Part shown: one piece after another, positions 21,651-31,035 of the stretch
Layout of the letters: each line of letters starts with the position of its first letter
Position numbering within the stretch: position 1 is the stretch's first letter
NCBI GenBank assembly: GCA_020638675.1
Contig: JACKID010000001.1
Location: 2,108,001-2,172,000, forward strand
Origin: Planctomycetota bacterium
GTDB lineage: Bacteria; Planctomycetota; UBA8742; UBA2392
DNA length: 64,000 nt
Direction of reading: 5' to 3'
Program-made: the position numbers and the translations under genes
Notes under the pieces: generated by a model
What the model was told of the DNA's origin: nothing
Databases searched by the model: none
Seen by the model: the letters and a program-made list of their open reading frames with translations, nothing else

Positions 21651-24600
21651 TCAGGCTTTGCGGCGTCGGCTTACAATAACGGCCCCCACCGCCGCAAGCG
21701 ACAGCAGGTACCACCAAGTCTGCGAGCCGCCCGTGCTGCAACCCCCACCGCCGCTGTCTCCCCCACCACTGCTGGACTTCGGCGCAACGCCCGTTTCGTT
21801 CACCCAGATCGTGACGATGTCCGTGGTGCTGAGCCCGGCGGCGTCGGTTACGGTCAGCTCGAATTGCAGTGTGTCGTCCACCCCCGGTGCAGTAAACGTC
21901 GGCTGAACGGCCGTTGGGCTCGACAACGCAACGGTGTTCGCCCCGGTGATCTGGAGCCACTGGTAGCTGAGTGTGTCGCCCGTGTTCGGGTCGGAACTTG
22001 CGGACGCATCAAGCTGAACGGATGCACCCCAGACAACGGCAAAGTTTGGACCGGCGTTGGCCGAAGGCGGCAAGTTGAGTTCCACGGTCACGAGGACAGT
22101 ATCGGTATCAAAGTCGCCCCGATCATCGGTGACCGTCACCTCAAACGTTACGACTTCGTTCTGCGTCACGGCAGGCGCCGTGAATGTCGGCTGCGACGCG
22201 GTCGCGCTGCTGAGGCTGAGCGTGATGGCGCCCGCGGTCTGAACCCACGCGTAGGTCAGCGGGTCGGCTTCAGGATCAGTCGATCCCGAGGCATCGAGCT
22301 GCCCTGTGGCCCCCGGCAGCAGCCCGAAGTCGCCGCCCGCATCGGCAACAGGCGCGAGATTGTTCGTGATCGTCACCTGAACCGTGTCGGTGTCTGAGTC
22401 GCCCCGATTGTCGGTCGCGGTCAGTTGGAACACGACCACTTCATCCTGCGCGACACTGGGCGCCGTGAAAGTTGGTTGTGCCGCCGAAGAGTTGCTGAGT
22501 GCGAGTGAGATCGCGCCGCTGATCTGCGTCCACGCGTAGGTGACAGGATCGCTTTCAGGGTCCGTCGTGCCAGTGGCATCTAGCTGGCCGCCATTGTTTT
22601 CCCTGACTCCGAAATCTGTACCGGCGTCGGCAACCGGCGGCAAGTTGTTCGATACTGTCACGTTCACTGTGTCCGTGTCTGTCAATCCGGATGGATCAGT
22701 TACCGTAAGCTGGAAGGTGACGACCTGGTCCTGCGATACCGCCGGCGCAGTAAACGTCGGCTGGGCGACTGTTGCACTGCTGAGGTTCAGCGCGATGGCG
22801 CCGCCGGTCTGCTGCCAGATGTAGCTGACCGGATCGCCGTCGCTGTCGCTGCTGCCGGTGGCGTCCAGCTGGCCTCCGGATGATTCCCGAACGGTCGCGT
22901 TGCTGCCGGCGTCTGCCGTCGGTGCAGCATTCGTGCGCAGGTCGAATTCGATCGCGAGATAGGCAAGGTTGCCCGTGTTGCCGCTGACGGTGTCGGTGAT
23001 CTTGACGGTCCAAGTTCCCTGCACGTACTCGTACAGGAAGGCCGCTACATCATCGTCATCCTGCTTGGTGTCCGGGAAGACGGCGATGATGTCGGTTTCG
23101 GCATTCAGCACACCATTGTTCGTGGTCTTGAGATTGACGGTAGTCGCGCTCGGGCTGGTCAACGTAATCGCCAGGTCGCCACGGCGTTCATGGTAGATGC
23201 GGGTATGTACCCGGACGCCCATCACGATGCGCGCGTCATTCACGCTAAAGGTGCGCGAGATGCCGGTCGTGCTGTTGTCCGGAATGCTGACCGGTGTACC
23301 GCTGTTGACCGAGTCCTCCTTGAAGACCTTCTGCAACCCGATGTTGTGGCTGCTTGCGATCACGAAACCGGTAGCGTCGTTCGGCACACCAGTCTGCGGG
23401 TTTGCGGGGATGCTGTAGCCGGTAACGCGCAAGGTCCAGGTTCCCGCCGCCGGGCTGTCGACATGAACCAGCTCGATGTTGTCGCGGCGATTTGGTCCCG
23501 CGGTCGTGAACGTGTAGGCGTCGTCGCCGGATGCTACGGTCGTCACGCCTGAGTACGGGTAATGGATGCCGCCGGACGGGTCCTCCAGTTCTATGTCGAG
23601 ATCATTGACCAGCGAGATCGACGCACCCGCGCTGGCCCACACGTCAAGCCAGTCGAGAACGATGTGGATCGGATCGCTGGTGCCGACGTTGAACGTGTAC
23701 TCCTTCACGTCACCGCTGCGGACAGTACCCCGGAAGATGCGATCTCCGCCGCCGGCTTTGTCGGCAAGGATCAGGTCCGCGGCCGCCTGGCAATCGACGA
23801 TGCCGAAGCCGAATCGATAGTCCGGCCCGGTGTTGTATTGATCGCGGCAGGTCTGGGCCAGCACGGCGCGGGCGACGTCAGGAGTGAACATCTGGTCGTT
23901 GTGTTCGTGCCGCCAAAGCTGGCTGAGCAGCACCACGGAGCCGCACACACTCGGGCCTGACATGCTGGTTCCTGACAGTGACTGGTAGGCGTCGTCCGCG
24001 CTGACGACGGAGCTGGTAAGGCCTACTCCGTTGGCGCAGAACTGCGGCACGAGACGCCCGTCCAGCGCCGGCCCTCTGCTCGAGAAGCCTGCGAGTGCCT
24101 CGCTGTCGTCGGCCGCCGCAATGATGAACCCGTTCCGGTGCGCGTTGTAGGTAGGAACCGAGCAGGTCGGGTTGCCGGTCCCAAACGGCTTCGCATAGGT
24201 CCCGCCCGGCTTGCTGGTGGCGTAGTTTCCCGCCGATTGCACCTGGCACAGCAGCAAATCGCGGTTCGTGATGTCCGTTTCCTGGGTGCCCGCGTTGTAC
24301 TGGCCCCAGTCGTCGGCGCCGCCGGTGAAGTCCGCGTAGCTGTGGTTGTCGGCGACGTGATTGAAGCTGTGGCGTGCGTCGCGCCGCTCGGAGTCGATGT
24401 TGTTCCACAGATGAACCAGCGCGCACGCCTTTGGCGCGTACCCCTCTGCCGTGGCGTTGCCCGTGCCGTCGCCGACAATCGTGCCTGTCACGTGGCCCGC
24501 GTGGTAGAACATCGATGCCGTAGTGTTGACGTTGTAGACGCGGCTGGTACTCGGCCAGCCGGCCGGTGCCGTAACACCCGCGAGGCCCCCATACTGTTCA

Positions 24601-25448
24601 TGCGTCATGCGTGCGACGCCGCCGTCCCAGACTCCGGCCACCTGACCATCTCCGTCGAGGTTGTAGGGACTGACACCTATGATCGCCGGCGTTGCGTTTG
24701 ACATTGCCGCGCTTGTCTGATTCGTGCTGACCTTGAATCCGCTCAGCGTCACTTGCTCTACGAGGTTGCTCGCGAAGACCGCGCGTGCGCCTGCGTCGTC
24801 GACTCGCAGCGTCACGAACGGTGAGGCGCCGGCCAGGCTGCCGTCCAGAATCACGGCCTCCGCATCGTCGAGCAGCCCCGACGCCTGCTGAAGCGTCACG
24901 TCACGCCAGAAGAGCACGCGGTACTCACCGGACAGGTTGCCCTTGTCGAGTCGCGCGTAGATGTCGGCGGTAAGCTTGTCCTCCGGACGCTGCAGAAGCG
25001 TGCCTACCACGGCCGGTTCTCCCGCCAGAATGGCCGCCATGCTCTCGAGTGATGAAGCGCCGCCAGCTCTGAGGATGTGCGTATGTGGATTGCAGTAGCC
25101 GACAAAGGACGCGCCAGCTGCTGCGAGACTGTCCGCGAACGCGCGTGTGAGGTCGCGATCGAGCCTTACATAGAAAGGCTCCCCGGCATCGGTCGGCATC
25201 GGACGCGACGGTTCGGCCAGCGCGAATCGCGAATCCAGACGAATGAGTCTCGCGCGCTGCTCGGGTGCGAGGGCAAGCTCAAATGCAGCCTGCGCGCTGT
25301 AGTCAAATGGCGCTCCGGAATCGAGTCTGGTCGATGCAGGGTCATCGCCCGGGCCCTGCTGGCCTTGCAGATCGTGGGGCCTGATTGCCAGAAACACTGC
25401 CGCAAGCGCCACAACGGCCGCGAGGGCGTAGGCGGATTTGGTCCGCAT
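21651..25448 (-). CDS. Secreted subtilisin-like S8 protease with P-domain, PKD-like repeats and GGCST anchor
   Basis: 1265 aa from ATG 25448 (GGAGG upstream). Signal peptide at 1-30. The catalytic triad is Asp275 (A-G-V-W-D), His319 (H-A-G-H-V-T-G-T) and Ser495 (L-S-G-T-S-M-S-G-P-S). A proprotein-convertase P-domain follows (S-I-P-D-N-S-T-T-G-I, then G-T-W-T-V-K-I-T-D). Four tandem PKD/REJ-like beta-sandwich repeats of about 95 residues come next, each opening with P-x-A-D/N-A-G and ending D-T-D-T-V-x-V-T-V. The C-terminus is a Ser/Gly linker, G-G-G-G-C-S-T, a hydrophobic helix and S-R-R-R-K-A. The protein should be exported, cleaved or anchored at the surface, and degrade extracellular protein. 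It is a paralogue of the gene at 25671-29222. Confidence 0.9.
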   Translation of the reverse strand: MRTKSAYALAAVVALAAVFLAIRPHDLQGQQGPGDDPASTRLDSGAPFDYSAQAAFELALAPEQRARLIRLDSRFALAEPSRPMPTDAGEPFYVRLDRDLTRAFADSLAAAGASFVGYCNPHTHILRAGGASSLESMAAILAGEPAVVGTLLQRPEDKLTADIYARLDKGNLSGEYRVLFWRDVTLQQASGLLDDAEAVILDGSLAGASPFVTLRVDDAGARAVFASNLVEQVTLSGFKVSTNQTSAAMSNATPAIIGVSPYNLDGDGQVAGVWDGGVARMTHEQYGGLAGVTAPAGWPSTSRVYNVNTTASMFYHAGHVTGTIVGDGTGNATAEGYAPKACALVHLWNNIDSERRDARHSFNHVADNHSYADFTGGADDWGQYNAGTQETDITNRDLLLCQVQSAGNYATSKPGGTYAKPFGTGNPTCSVPTYNAHRNGFIIAAADDSEALAGFSSRGPALDGRLVPQFCANGVGLTSSVVSADDAYQSLSGTSMSGPSVCGSVVLLSQLWRHEHNDQMFTPDVARAVLAQTCRDQYNTGPDYRFGFGIVDCQAAADLILADKAGGGDRIFRGTVRSGDVKEYTFNVGTSDPIHIVLDWLDVWASAGASISLVNDLDIELEDPSGGIHYPYSGVTTVASGDDAYTFTTAGPNRRDNIELVHVDSPAAGTWTLRVTGYSIPANPQTGVPNDATGFVIASSHNIGLQKVFKEDSVNSGTPVSIPDNSTTGISRTFSVNDARIVMGVRVHTRIYHERRGDLAITLTSPSATTVNLKTTNNGVLNAETDIIAVFPDTKQDDDDVAAFLYEYVQGTWTVKITDTVSGNTGNLAYLAIEFDLRTNAAPTADAGSNATVRESSGGQLDATGSSDSDGDPVSYIWQQTGGAIALNLSSATVAQPTFTAPAVSQDQVVTFQLTVTDPSGLTDTDTVNVTVSNNLPPVADAGTDFGVRENNGGQLDATGTTDPESDPVTYAWTQISGAISLALSNSSAAQPTFTAPSVAQDEVVVFQLTATDNRGDSDTDTVQVTITNNLAPVADAGGDFGLLPGATGQLDASGSTDPEADPLTYAWVQTAGAITLSLSSATASQPTFTAPAVTQNEVVTFEVTVTDDRGDFDTDTVLVTVELNLPPSANAGPNFAVVWGASVQLDASASSDPNTGDTLSYQWLQITGANTVALSSPTAVQPTFTAPGVDDTLQFELTVTDAAGLSTTDIVTIWVNETGVAPKSSSGGGDSGGGGCSTGGSQTWWYLLSLAAVGAVIVSRRRKA

Positions 25449-25624
25449 GCTGCCTCCAGGGAATGTCTGAATAGCTGCTCGACTCGGGATCGATTTCCGC
25501 ACCGATTCACTGCTGGAGGCATTGGAGACTTTTGATGTGCAGAAATTCTAACTTCGGAAGTCTAAGTCCCCCAAGCCATTATCGTCATGAATTTGGCACC
25601 GAGCGGTCTGAAACGCCGCAAATG

Positions 25625-25653
25625 AAAACCGGGAGCGCATGCGCGCCCCCGGT
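25625..25653 (-). terminator. Intrinsic terminator after the upstream S8 protease gene
   Basis: On the - strand ACCGGGGGCGC pairs with GCGCTCCCGGT (one G-U pair) around loop GCAT and is followed by TTTTC. It starts 17 nt after the stop of the 25671-29222 gene, so the two protease genes are probably separate transcripts. Confidence 0.75.
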
Positions 25654-25670
25654 GCGTGGCTGCGATGTTC

Positions 25671-28600
25671 TCACGCCCGCTCGCGGCGGCGTGCAACCAA
25701 CACAATCGACATCAGGGCAATCAGCGTAGCAAGCAACCAGGACGAATCGGCGCCCGTGCTGCAGCCACCCTTGTCCTTGCCGCCCCCGCCACCGGAGCTT
25801 GATCCCCCACTACCACCTCCCCCCACCGGCGCGCTGCCCGTGGCGTTGACGGTAATCGTCACGGTATCGCTGTTGCTGTTGCCGTTGCCGTCATCAACGA
25901 CCAGCTGGAACACCAGCACGTCGTCGACACTGGGCGCGGTAAACGTCGGCTGCGATGTGTTTGCACCAGACATCGTTGCCGAGTTGCTGCCGCCGATCTG
26001 CGTCCAGGTGTAGGTGAGCGTGTCGTTCTCCGGATCGCTGCTTTGCGTGCCGTCCAGTTGCGTAACCGCAGCCCAGGCCGCGTATGCGTCGGGGCCGGCG
26101 GAAGCCGTTGGCGGGTTGTTCGCAGCAGAATCCAGCACCGTCACAACGACAGTGTCGGTGTCACTGCCGCCGTTGCCGTCATCCACCGTGAGCTGGAAGG
26201 TGATCTGCAACGATGAGCTGACTTGCGGTGCCGTGAACGTCGCATTTGCCGACGTGGCGTTGCCGATCGTGACCCAGCTTGAGCCTACTTCAACCCAGGC
26301 GTAGCTAAGGGGGTCGCCGTCCGGATCTGTACTTCCCGTACCGTTCAGGTTGCCTGTGTTTCCCTCGGTAACGCTGAAGTTCACGCCGGCGTTGGCCGTC
26401 GGCGGGTTGTTCGGCGCAGGAACATCGTTCACGGTGATGTTGACGCTGTCGGTATCCTGGTGTCCGTGGCCGTCGTCGACCGTCAACTGGACGACCACTA
26501 CCTGGGTGCTCGACACCTGCGGCGCCGCGAACGTTGGCGTGGCCGTGTTCGAGTTCTGGATCGTGATTGTCGGGCCGCTGATGCGGACCCACTGGTAGGT
26601 AAGCGTGTCGCCGTCCGGGTCGGTGCTGCCGCCGCCGTTGAGGTTGACAGTCACGCCTTCGTTAACGGTCTGATTGCTGCCGGCGTTGGCCGTCGGCGGC
26701 TGGTTGATCGGCGGGTTGACTGTGTCGTAGTCGATCTCAATCGCGAGCCATTCCAGTGTGCCCGTGTTACCGCTTGAGGTGTCTGTGACCTGCACGGTCC
26801 AGGTACCGTTCGCTGCGAGCCCGATGAATGCGGCCGTATCGTCGTCGTATTGGCGCGTGTCTGGATACACACCGATAATGTCGTCACGGGTACTCGTGTC
26901 GCTGCCCTCGATTTGTGCCGTCGTGCCGCTGTGCGACAGATAGATGTCGATGTTGCCGCGCTGCGTGTGGCGGATGTCCACGTATACACGCACGTTCTTC
27001 ACGGCATTCGTGTTGCTCACCGTAAATGTACGTGTGATGCCTGTGGTGCTGTTGTCAGGGATGCTGACCGGCGTGCCGCCGTTGAGCGAGTCCTCAAACA
27101 TCTCGCGGGCGGTGCTCATTACGTTCTCGCTGACGATCACAAAACCGGTCGCGTCGTTGAGGACGGTGTTCTGCGGGTTGGCGGGAATGCTGGCGCCCTT
27201 CACGCGGACCTTCCAGGTGCCGGTCGTTGGGTTGTCTACCTCGGCGAGTTCAATGTTATCGCGCTGGTTGCTGCCGTTGCGTGTCCACTGGTAGGTCTGG
27301 TTTCCAGCACCGCCCGAGCTGAGCCCGGACCAAGGGTAATGAATAGTCGTGCCGTTCGGCTCGACCAGTTCCAGGTCGATGTTGTTGATCAGCTTGTTGC
27401 CGGCGCCGGTGCTGGCATAGATGTCCAGCCACGAGCAGACAACCTTCAGCGGCGTGGAACTGCTGGTCACGGAAAGGTTGTACTCAACCACGTCGCCCTG
27501 GCGAATCGTGCCGCGAATGATGTGGTTTCCACCACCTGCACTGTTGGCGAGGATCAGGTCGGCCGCACGCTGGCAGTCGACAACCCCGAAACCGTAGCGG
27601 TAGTCCGGCCCCTGGTTGTATTGGTCCATTGCGGTGGCGGCGAGAATGCCGCGCACTACATCTGGTGCGAACTGGCGGTCGTTCATCTCGCGATACCAGA
27701 GCTGCGACAGAAGGGTGATCGAGCCGCACACGCTCGGACTCGACATGCTGGTGCCGGACCAGCCCGACGGGCCAAGATAGGCCGTGTCGCTTGCTGGACC
27801 GGTACTGAGCAGGTTTACGCCGTTGGCCGCAAAGTGCGGGATCATGCGCCCGTCGTCCGTCGGCCCGCGCGAGCTGAAGCTTGCGATTCCCCCACCGTCG
27901 TCAGTGGCGGCGATGACGAGCGCGTTCTTGATGCAACTGTCGTCGGTGCAGCTGTTGTCGCCGGCGCCGTCATTGCCGGCCGACTTGCACATGTTCAGCC
28001 AGATGTCGCGAATGTCGATGTCCGACGACTGGGCCGAACCGTCATAGCCGCCGTACCCCCCGCCGCCGCTACCATAGGAATGATTGTCGGCGGAGTGCCG
28101 ATAGTTGTGGCGGGCGAGGCGGCGCTCGGCATCCATCGAGTTCCAATCATAGCTGAGAACGCAAGCCTGCGGCGCGTACCCGCGCGCGCCCGCGTTGCCC
28201 GTGCCGTCTCCGGCGATCGTGCCGGTCACGTGGGTCGAGTGGTCCGCCAGACTCGTACCGTCCACCTTGAGAATGCGCTTGGTTCCGTTGTTGATCGGAC
28301 TGGGCGAGGGTGCATTCTGGAAATCCACGTGTGTGTCTCGGGCACGGCCTGCATCCCAAACGGCTGACACAACACCGGTGCCGTCTAGATTGTAGCTGGT
28401 GCTCGGGCCGATCTGGCTGGGGAGCGCATTCGAGAGTGCGACGCTGTCCACGTTGTGCGCAGTCAGCGTCTGGCGTACTTCCACCCACTCGACCAGCGGG
28501 CTGTTCACGAAAGCAACGAGCGCCTGGCGGGTCAGGAAAGCATCAACGAATGGGGTCTCGAAGTCCAGGTGCCCCTGACTGTCGAGCGTGGCGTAGTCCA

Positions 28601-29222
28601 CGGGCGCCTGGTTCTCGGCAAGCAGACCCTCGGCCGCCGCGGACGTTACGTCCCTGAAAAACAGAATGCGATAAACCTTGCCTTCCACCGCGGGGTCGTT
28701 GTAGTCCGCCCAGGCCTCGGCGCTGCAAGCGTCCATTGGCTCACGTAGCAGCGTGCCCTCAACACTTGGGGCGTCGCGCAGAAGTGCGCCAATCCGTTGC
28801 AGTGCGGCGGCATCGAGCGCGCGAATGAAGTGGGCGTGCGGATAGGCGTAGCCGACAAATGATGCACCGGCCGCAGACAATTGGTTCGCGAAGCCCCGAC
28901 CCAGCGGGCCGCTGAACTTGACGTAAAACGGTTTTGTCGGCTCGGACGTCGGCAGCGGGCAATCGGAATCTGCAATTGCGTATCTGGGCTTCAGGCTAAT
29001 GAGTTTGGCCCGCTCGTCGGAAGAAAGCTGTTGTTCGAATCGGTACTGGGCGTCCAGGTCGTACGGCGCTCCCAGCTCCAGGCTTGAGGTAAATCGCTGA
29101 CGTTCCCCACGTTCGTTTACCTCTTTGGCGTCCTGGCTGTGTACCGCGGTTGAAAGTGTCGCCCAGACACACCCCACCATGGTCAACAGGGCCAGCATCG
29201 CCAATGCGGGTTTGGGCCGCAT
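25671..29222 (-). CDS. Secreted subtilisin-like S8 protease, paralogue, with three PKD-like repeats and GGCST anchor
   Basis: 1183 aa from ATG 29222 (GGGAGG upstream). The signal peptide includes M-V-G-C at 15-18, a borderline lipobox. The triad is Asp290 (S-A-V-W-D), His331 (H-S-T-H-V-T-G-T) and Ser492 (S-G-T-S-M-S-S-P-S). A P-domain and three PKD/REJ-like repeats of about 97 residues follow (each P-P-T-A-N/S-A-G at the start), one fewer than in its paralogue. The C-terminus is G-G-S-S-S-G-G-G-G-G-K-D-K-G-G-C-S-T, a hydrophobic helix and R-R-R-E-R-A. The two proteases share layout and many identical stretches such as S-I-P-D-N-S-T-T-G-I, which points to tandem duplication with repeat-number change. 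Confidence 0.9.
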   Translation of the reverse strand: MRPKPALAMLALLTMVGCVWATLSTAVHSQDAKEVNERGERQRFTSSLELGAPYDLDAQYRFEQQLSSDERAKLISLKPRYAIADSDCPLPTSEPTKPFYVKFSGPLGRGFANQLSAAGASFVGYAYPHAHFIRALDAAALQRIGALLRDAPSVEGTLLREPMDACSAEAWADYNDPAVEGKVYRILFFRDVTSAAAEGLLAENQAPVDYATLDSQGHLDFETPFVDAFLTRQALVAFVNSPLVEWVEVRQTLTAHNVDSVALSNALPSQIGPSTSYNLDGTGVVSAVWDAGRARDTHVDFQNAPSPSPINNGTKRILKVDGTSLADHSTHVTGTIAGDGTGNAGARGYAPQACVLSYDWNSMDAERRLARHNYRHSADNHSYGSGGGGYGGYDGSAQSSDIDIRDIWLNMCKSAGNDGAGDNSCTDDSCIKNALVIAATDDGGGIASFSSRGPTDDGRMIPHFAANGVNLLSTGPASDTAYLGPSGWSGTSMSSPSVCGSITLLSQLWYREMNDRQFAPDVVRGILAATAMDQYNQGPDYRYGFGVVDCQRAADLILANSAGGGNHIIRGTIRQGDVVEYNLSVTSSSTPLKVVCSWLDIYASTGAGNKLINNIDLELVEPNGTTIHYPWSGLSSGGAGNQTYQWTRNGSNQRDNIELAEVDNPTTGTWKVRVKGASIPANPQNTVLNDATGFVIVSENVMSTAREMFEDSLNGGTPVSIPDNSTTGITRTFTVSNTNAVKNVRVYVDIRHTQRGNIDIYLSHSGTTAQIEGSDTSTRDDIIGVYPDTRQYDDDTAAFIGLAANGTWTVQVTDTSSGNTGTLEWLAIEIDYDTVNPPINQPPTANAGSNQTVNEGVTVNLNGGGSTDPDGDTLTYQWVRISGPTITIQNSNTATPTFAAPQVSSTQVVVVQLTVDDGHGHQDTDSVNITVNDVPAPNNPPTANAGVNFSVTEGNTGNLNGTGSTDPDGDPLSYAWVEVGSSWVTIGNATSANATFTAPQVSSSLQITFQLTVDDGNGGSDTDTVVVTVLDSAANNPPTASAGPDAYAAWAAVTQLDGTQSSDPENDTLTYTWTQIGGSNSATMSGANTSQPTFTAPSVDDVLVFQLVVDDGNGNSNSDTVTITVNATGSAPVGGGGSGGSSSGGGGGKDKGGCSTGADSSWLLATLIALMSIVLVARRRERA

Positions 29223-29433
29223 TGATGCCTCCCTTCTCGTCCGAAATATCAAAGAACACACACCTAGGTGAGTCGCCCAGATCTCGCCTTGATTACACGA
29301 ACGGGTGAGTATTTTTCAGGTTCAAACTGTTTCTAAGTATGTGCGAGCGTTGCGACTTGCGGCACGCCCGCCCGCAAAGCCCCAATTGGTCAACACCTGT
29401 ACGCAATTGGGCCGTCGGGGTACCTTGGAAGGC

Positions 29434-30918
29434 ATGATCCTGAACACAGAGCTGGCAAGCACGCAACAAGAGATCCTGAAGCACGCAAAGGACTTCGGGC
29501 TGGATTTCTTCGACGTGCATTTCGAGATGCTGGACCACGAGGCGCTCAACGAAGTGGCGGCCTACGGGGGCTTCCCCACCCGCTACCCCCACTGGCGCTT
29601 CGGGATGCAGTACGAGGAGCTCATCAAGAGCTACACCTACGGCATCAGCAAGATCTACGAGCTGGTCATCAACAACGACCCGGTCATTGCCTACCTGATG
29701 GACAGCAATGACTTCGTCTCCCAGAAGCTGGTAATGGCCCACGTCTATGGCCACGCCGACTTCTTCAAGAACAACGCCTTCTTCAGCAAGACCAACCGCA
29801 AGATGGTCGACCAGATGGCCAACCACGCGGCCCGCGTGCGCCGCTACATGGACCATTACGGGCGCGACAAGGTTGAGACCTTCATCGACGCCTGCCTGAG
29901 CCTTGAGAACCTGATCGACCCGATGCTGCCGTTCACCAAGCCCCTGCAAAGGCAGGAAGCGGCCGAGCTTGACGACGAGACCGTGCGCATCGAGGTCACC
30001 AAGCTTCAGTCCAAGGACTACATGGACCGCTACATCAACCCGCCGGAGATCATGGCGGAGAAGCGTGCCGAGCTTGAGAAGAAGGCGCTGGAGCCGCCGA
30101 AGTTCCCGCTTGAGCCAGTGAAAGACGTGCTGTGGTTCCTGATGAATTACGCGCCGTTGCGCAACTGGCAGCGTGACGTGATCGGCATCATCCGCGAAGA
30201 GGCCTACTACTTCGCCCCGCAGCGCCAGACGAAGATCATGAACGAAGGCTGGGCCAGCTACTGGCACAGCACCATCATGACCACCAAAGCGGCCACGGCG
30301 GCCGAAATCGTGGACTTCGCCGACCACCACAGCATGACGATGGGCATGCAGCCGGGCGTGATCAACCCGTACAAGCTTGGCATTGAGCTGTTCCGCGATA
30401 TCGAGTACCGCTGGGACCACGGCATGCACGGGCTGGAGTGGGAGCGCTGTGACAACAACGCCGAAAAGGAAAACTGGGACACCAACGAGATCGGCGAAGG
30501 CCGCAAGAAGATCTTCCAGGTCCGCCGCATTTACAACGACCTGACCTTCATCGACGAGTTCATGACGCCGGACTTTTGCAGGCGCGCCAAACTGTTCACT
30601 TACGACTACAACCCGGCCAGTGGCCAGTACGAGATCAGCAGCCGCGCGTTTGAAGAGATCAAGACCAAGCTGAAGACCGCGCTCACAAACGGCGGAGAGC
30701 CCTACATTTACGTCGAAGACGGCAATTACGGCAACCGTGGCGAGCTGCTGATGGCCCACCGCCACGACGGTTTCGACCTGGACGAGAACTATTCGCGCGA
30801 GACGCTGAAGAACGTCCGCAAGATCTGGAACCGCCCGGTCTGGCTCACCACGCAGGAAGAGGGCAAGGAAGTGCTGCTGGGCTACGACGGCAAGGAGTTC
30901 AGCCGCGAGGAGTCCTAG
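29434..30918 (+). CDS. spoVR: SpoVR family protein
   Basis: 494 aa from ATG 29434, with GGAAGG just upstream; the frame is open 43 codons further but that part looks non-coding. SpoVR family signatures are clear: G-L-D-F-F-D-V-H-F-E, P-H-W-R-F-G, V-Y-G-H-A-D-F-F-K-N-N, and the C-terminal E-D-G-N-Y-G-N-R-G-E-L-L. Members are needed for spore cortex formation in Bacillus and are found in many non-sporulating bacteria with PrkA and DUF444 proteins. Here the prkA and DUF444 genes lie about 19 kb away on the other strand, so the usual trio is split but still in the same region. Confidence 0.93.
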   Translation: MILNTELASTQQEILKHAKDFGLDFFDVHFEMLDHEALNEVAAYGGFPTRYPHWRFGMQYEELIKSYTYGISKIYELVINNDPVIAYLMDSNDFVSQKLVMAHVYGHADFFKNNAFFSKTNRKMVDQMANHAARVRRYMDHYGRDKVETFIDACLSLENLIDPMLPFTKPLQRQEAAELDDETVRIEVTKLQSKDYMDRYINPPEIMAEKRAELEKKALEPPKFPLEPVKDVLWFLMNYAPLRNWQRDVIGIIREEAYYFAPQRQTKIMNEGWASYWHSTIMTTKAATAAEIVDFADHHSMTMGMQPGVINPYKLGIELFRDIEYRWDHGMHGLEWERCDNNAEKENWDTNEIGEGRKKIFQVRRIYNDLTFIDEFMTPDFCRRAKLFTYDYNPASGQYEISSRAFEEIKTKLKTALTNGGEPYIYVEDGNYGNRGELLMAHRHDGFDLDENYSRETLKNVRKIWNRPVWLTTQEEGKEVLLGYDGKEFSREES

Positions 30919-30971
30919 GCGCGTGGTCCAATCCGGGCTGAAATCGTGACAAACTGGTGTGTTGGCGGGGC

Positions 30972-30999
30972 TTGCACCGTGGACCCCGCCGACTATAGT
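30972..30999 (+). promoter_or_regulatory. Candidate sigma70-type promoter for the lipoprotein gene
   Basis: TTGCAC (30972-30977), a 16-nt spacer and TATAGT (30994-30999), 36 nt before the ATG at 31036. The -35 lies inside a GGCGGGG/CCCCGCC hairpin (30964-30990), which could end SpoVR transcription or block the promoter. Confidence 0.45.
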
Positions 31000-31035
31000 T
31001 GAAGCACCCCCGCCACTCGAACAGACGTTGCCAAC

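Noticed and set aside
26460..28367. Open frames on + opposite the S8 protease genes
   Set aside because: They are antisense to genes with full catalytic triads and repeats and have no domain of their own.
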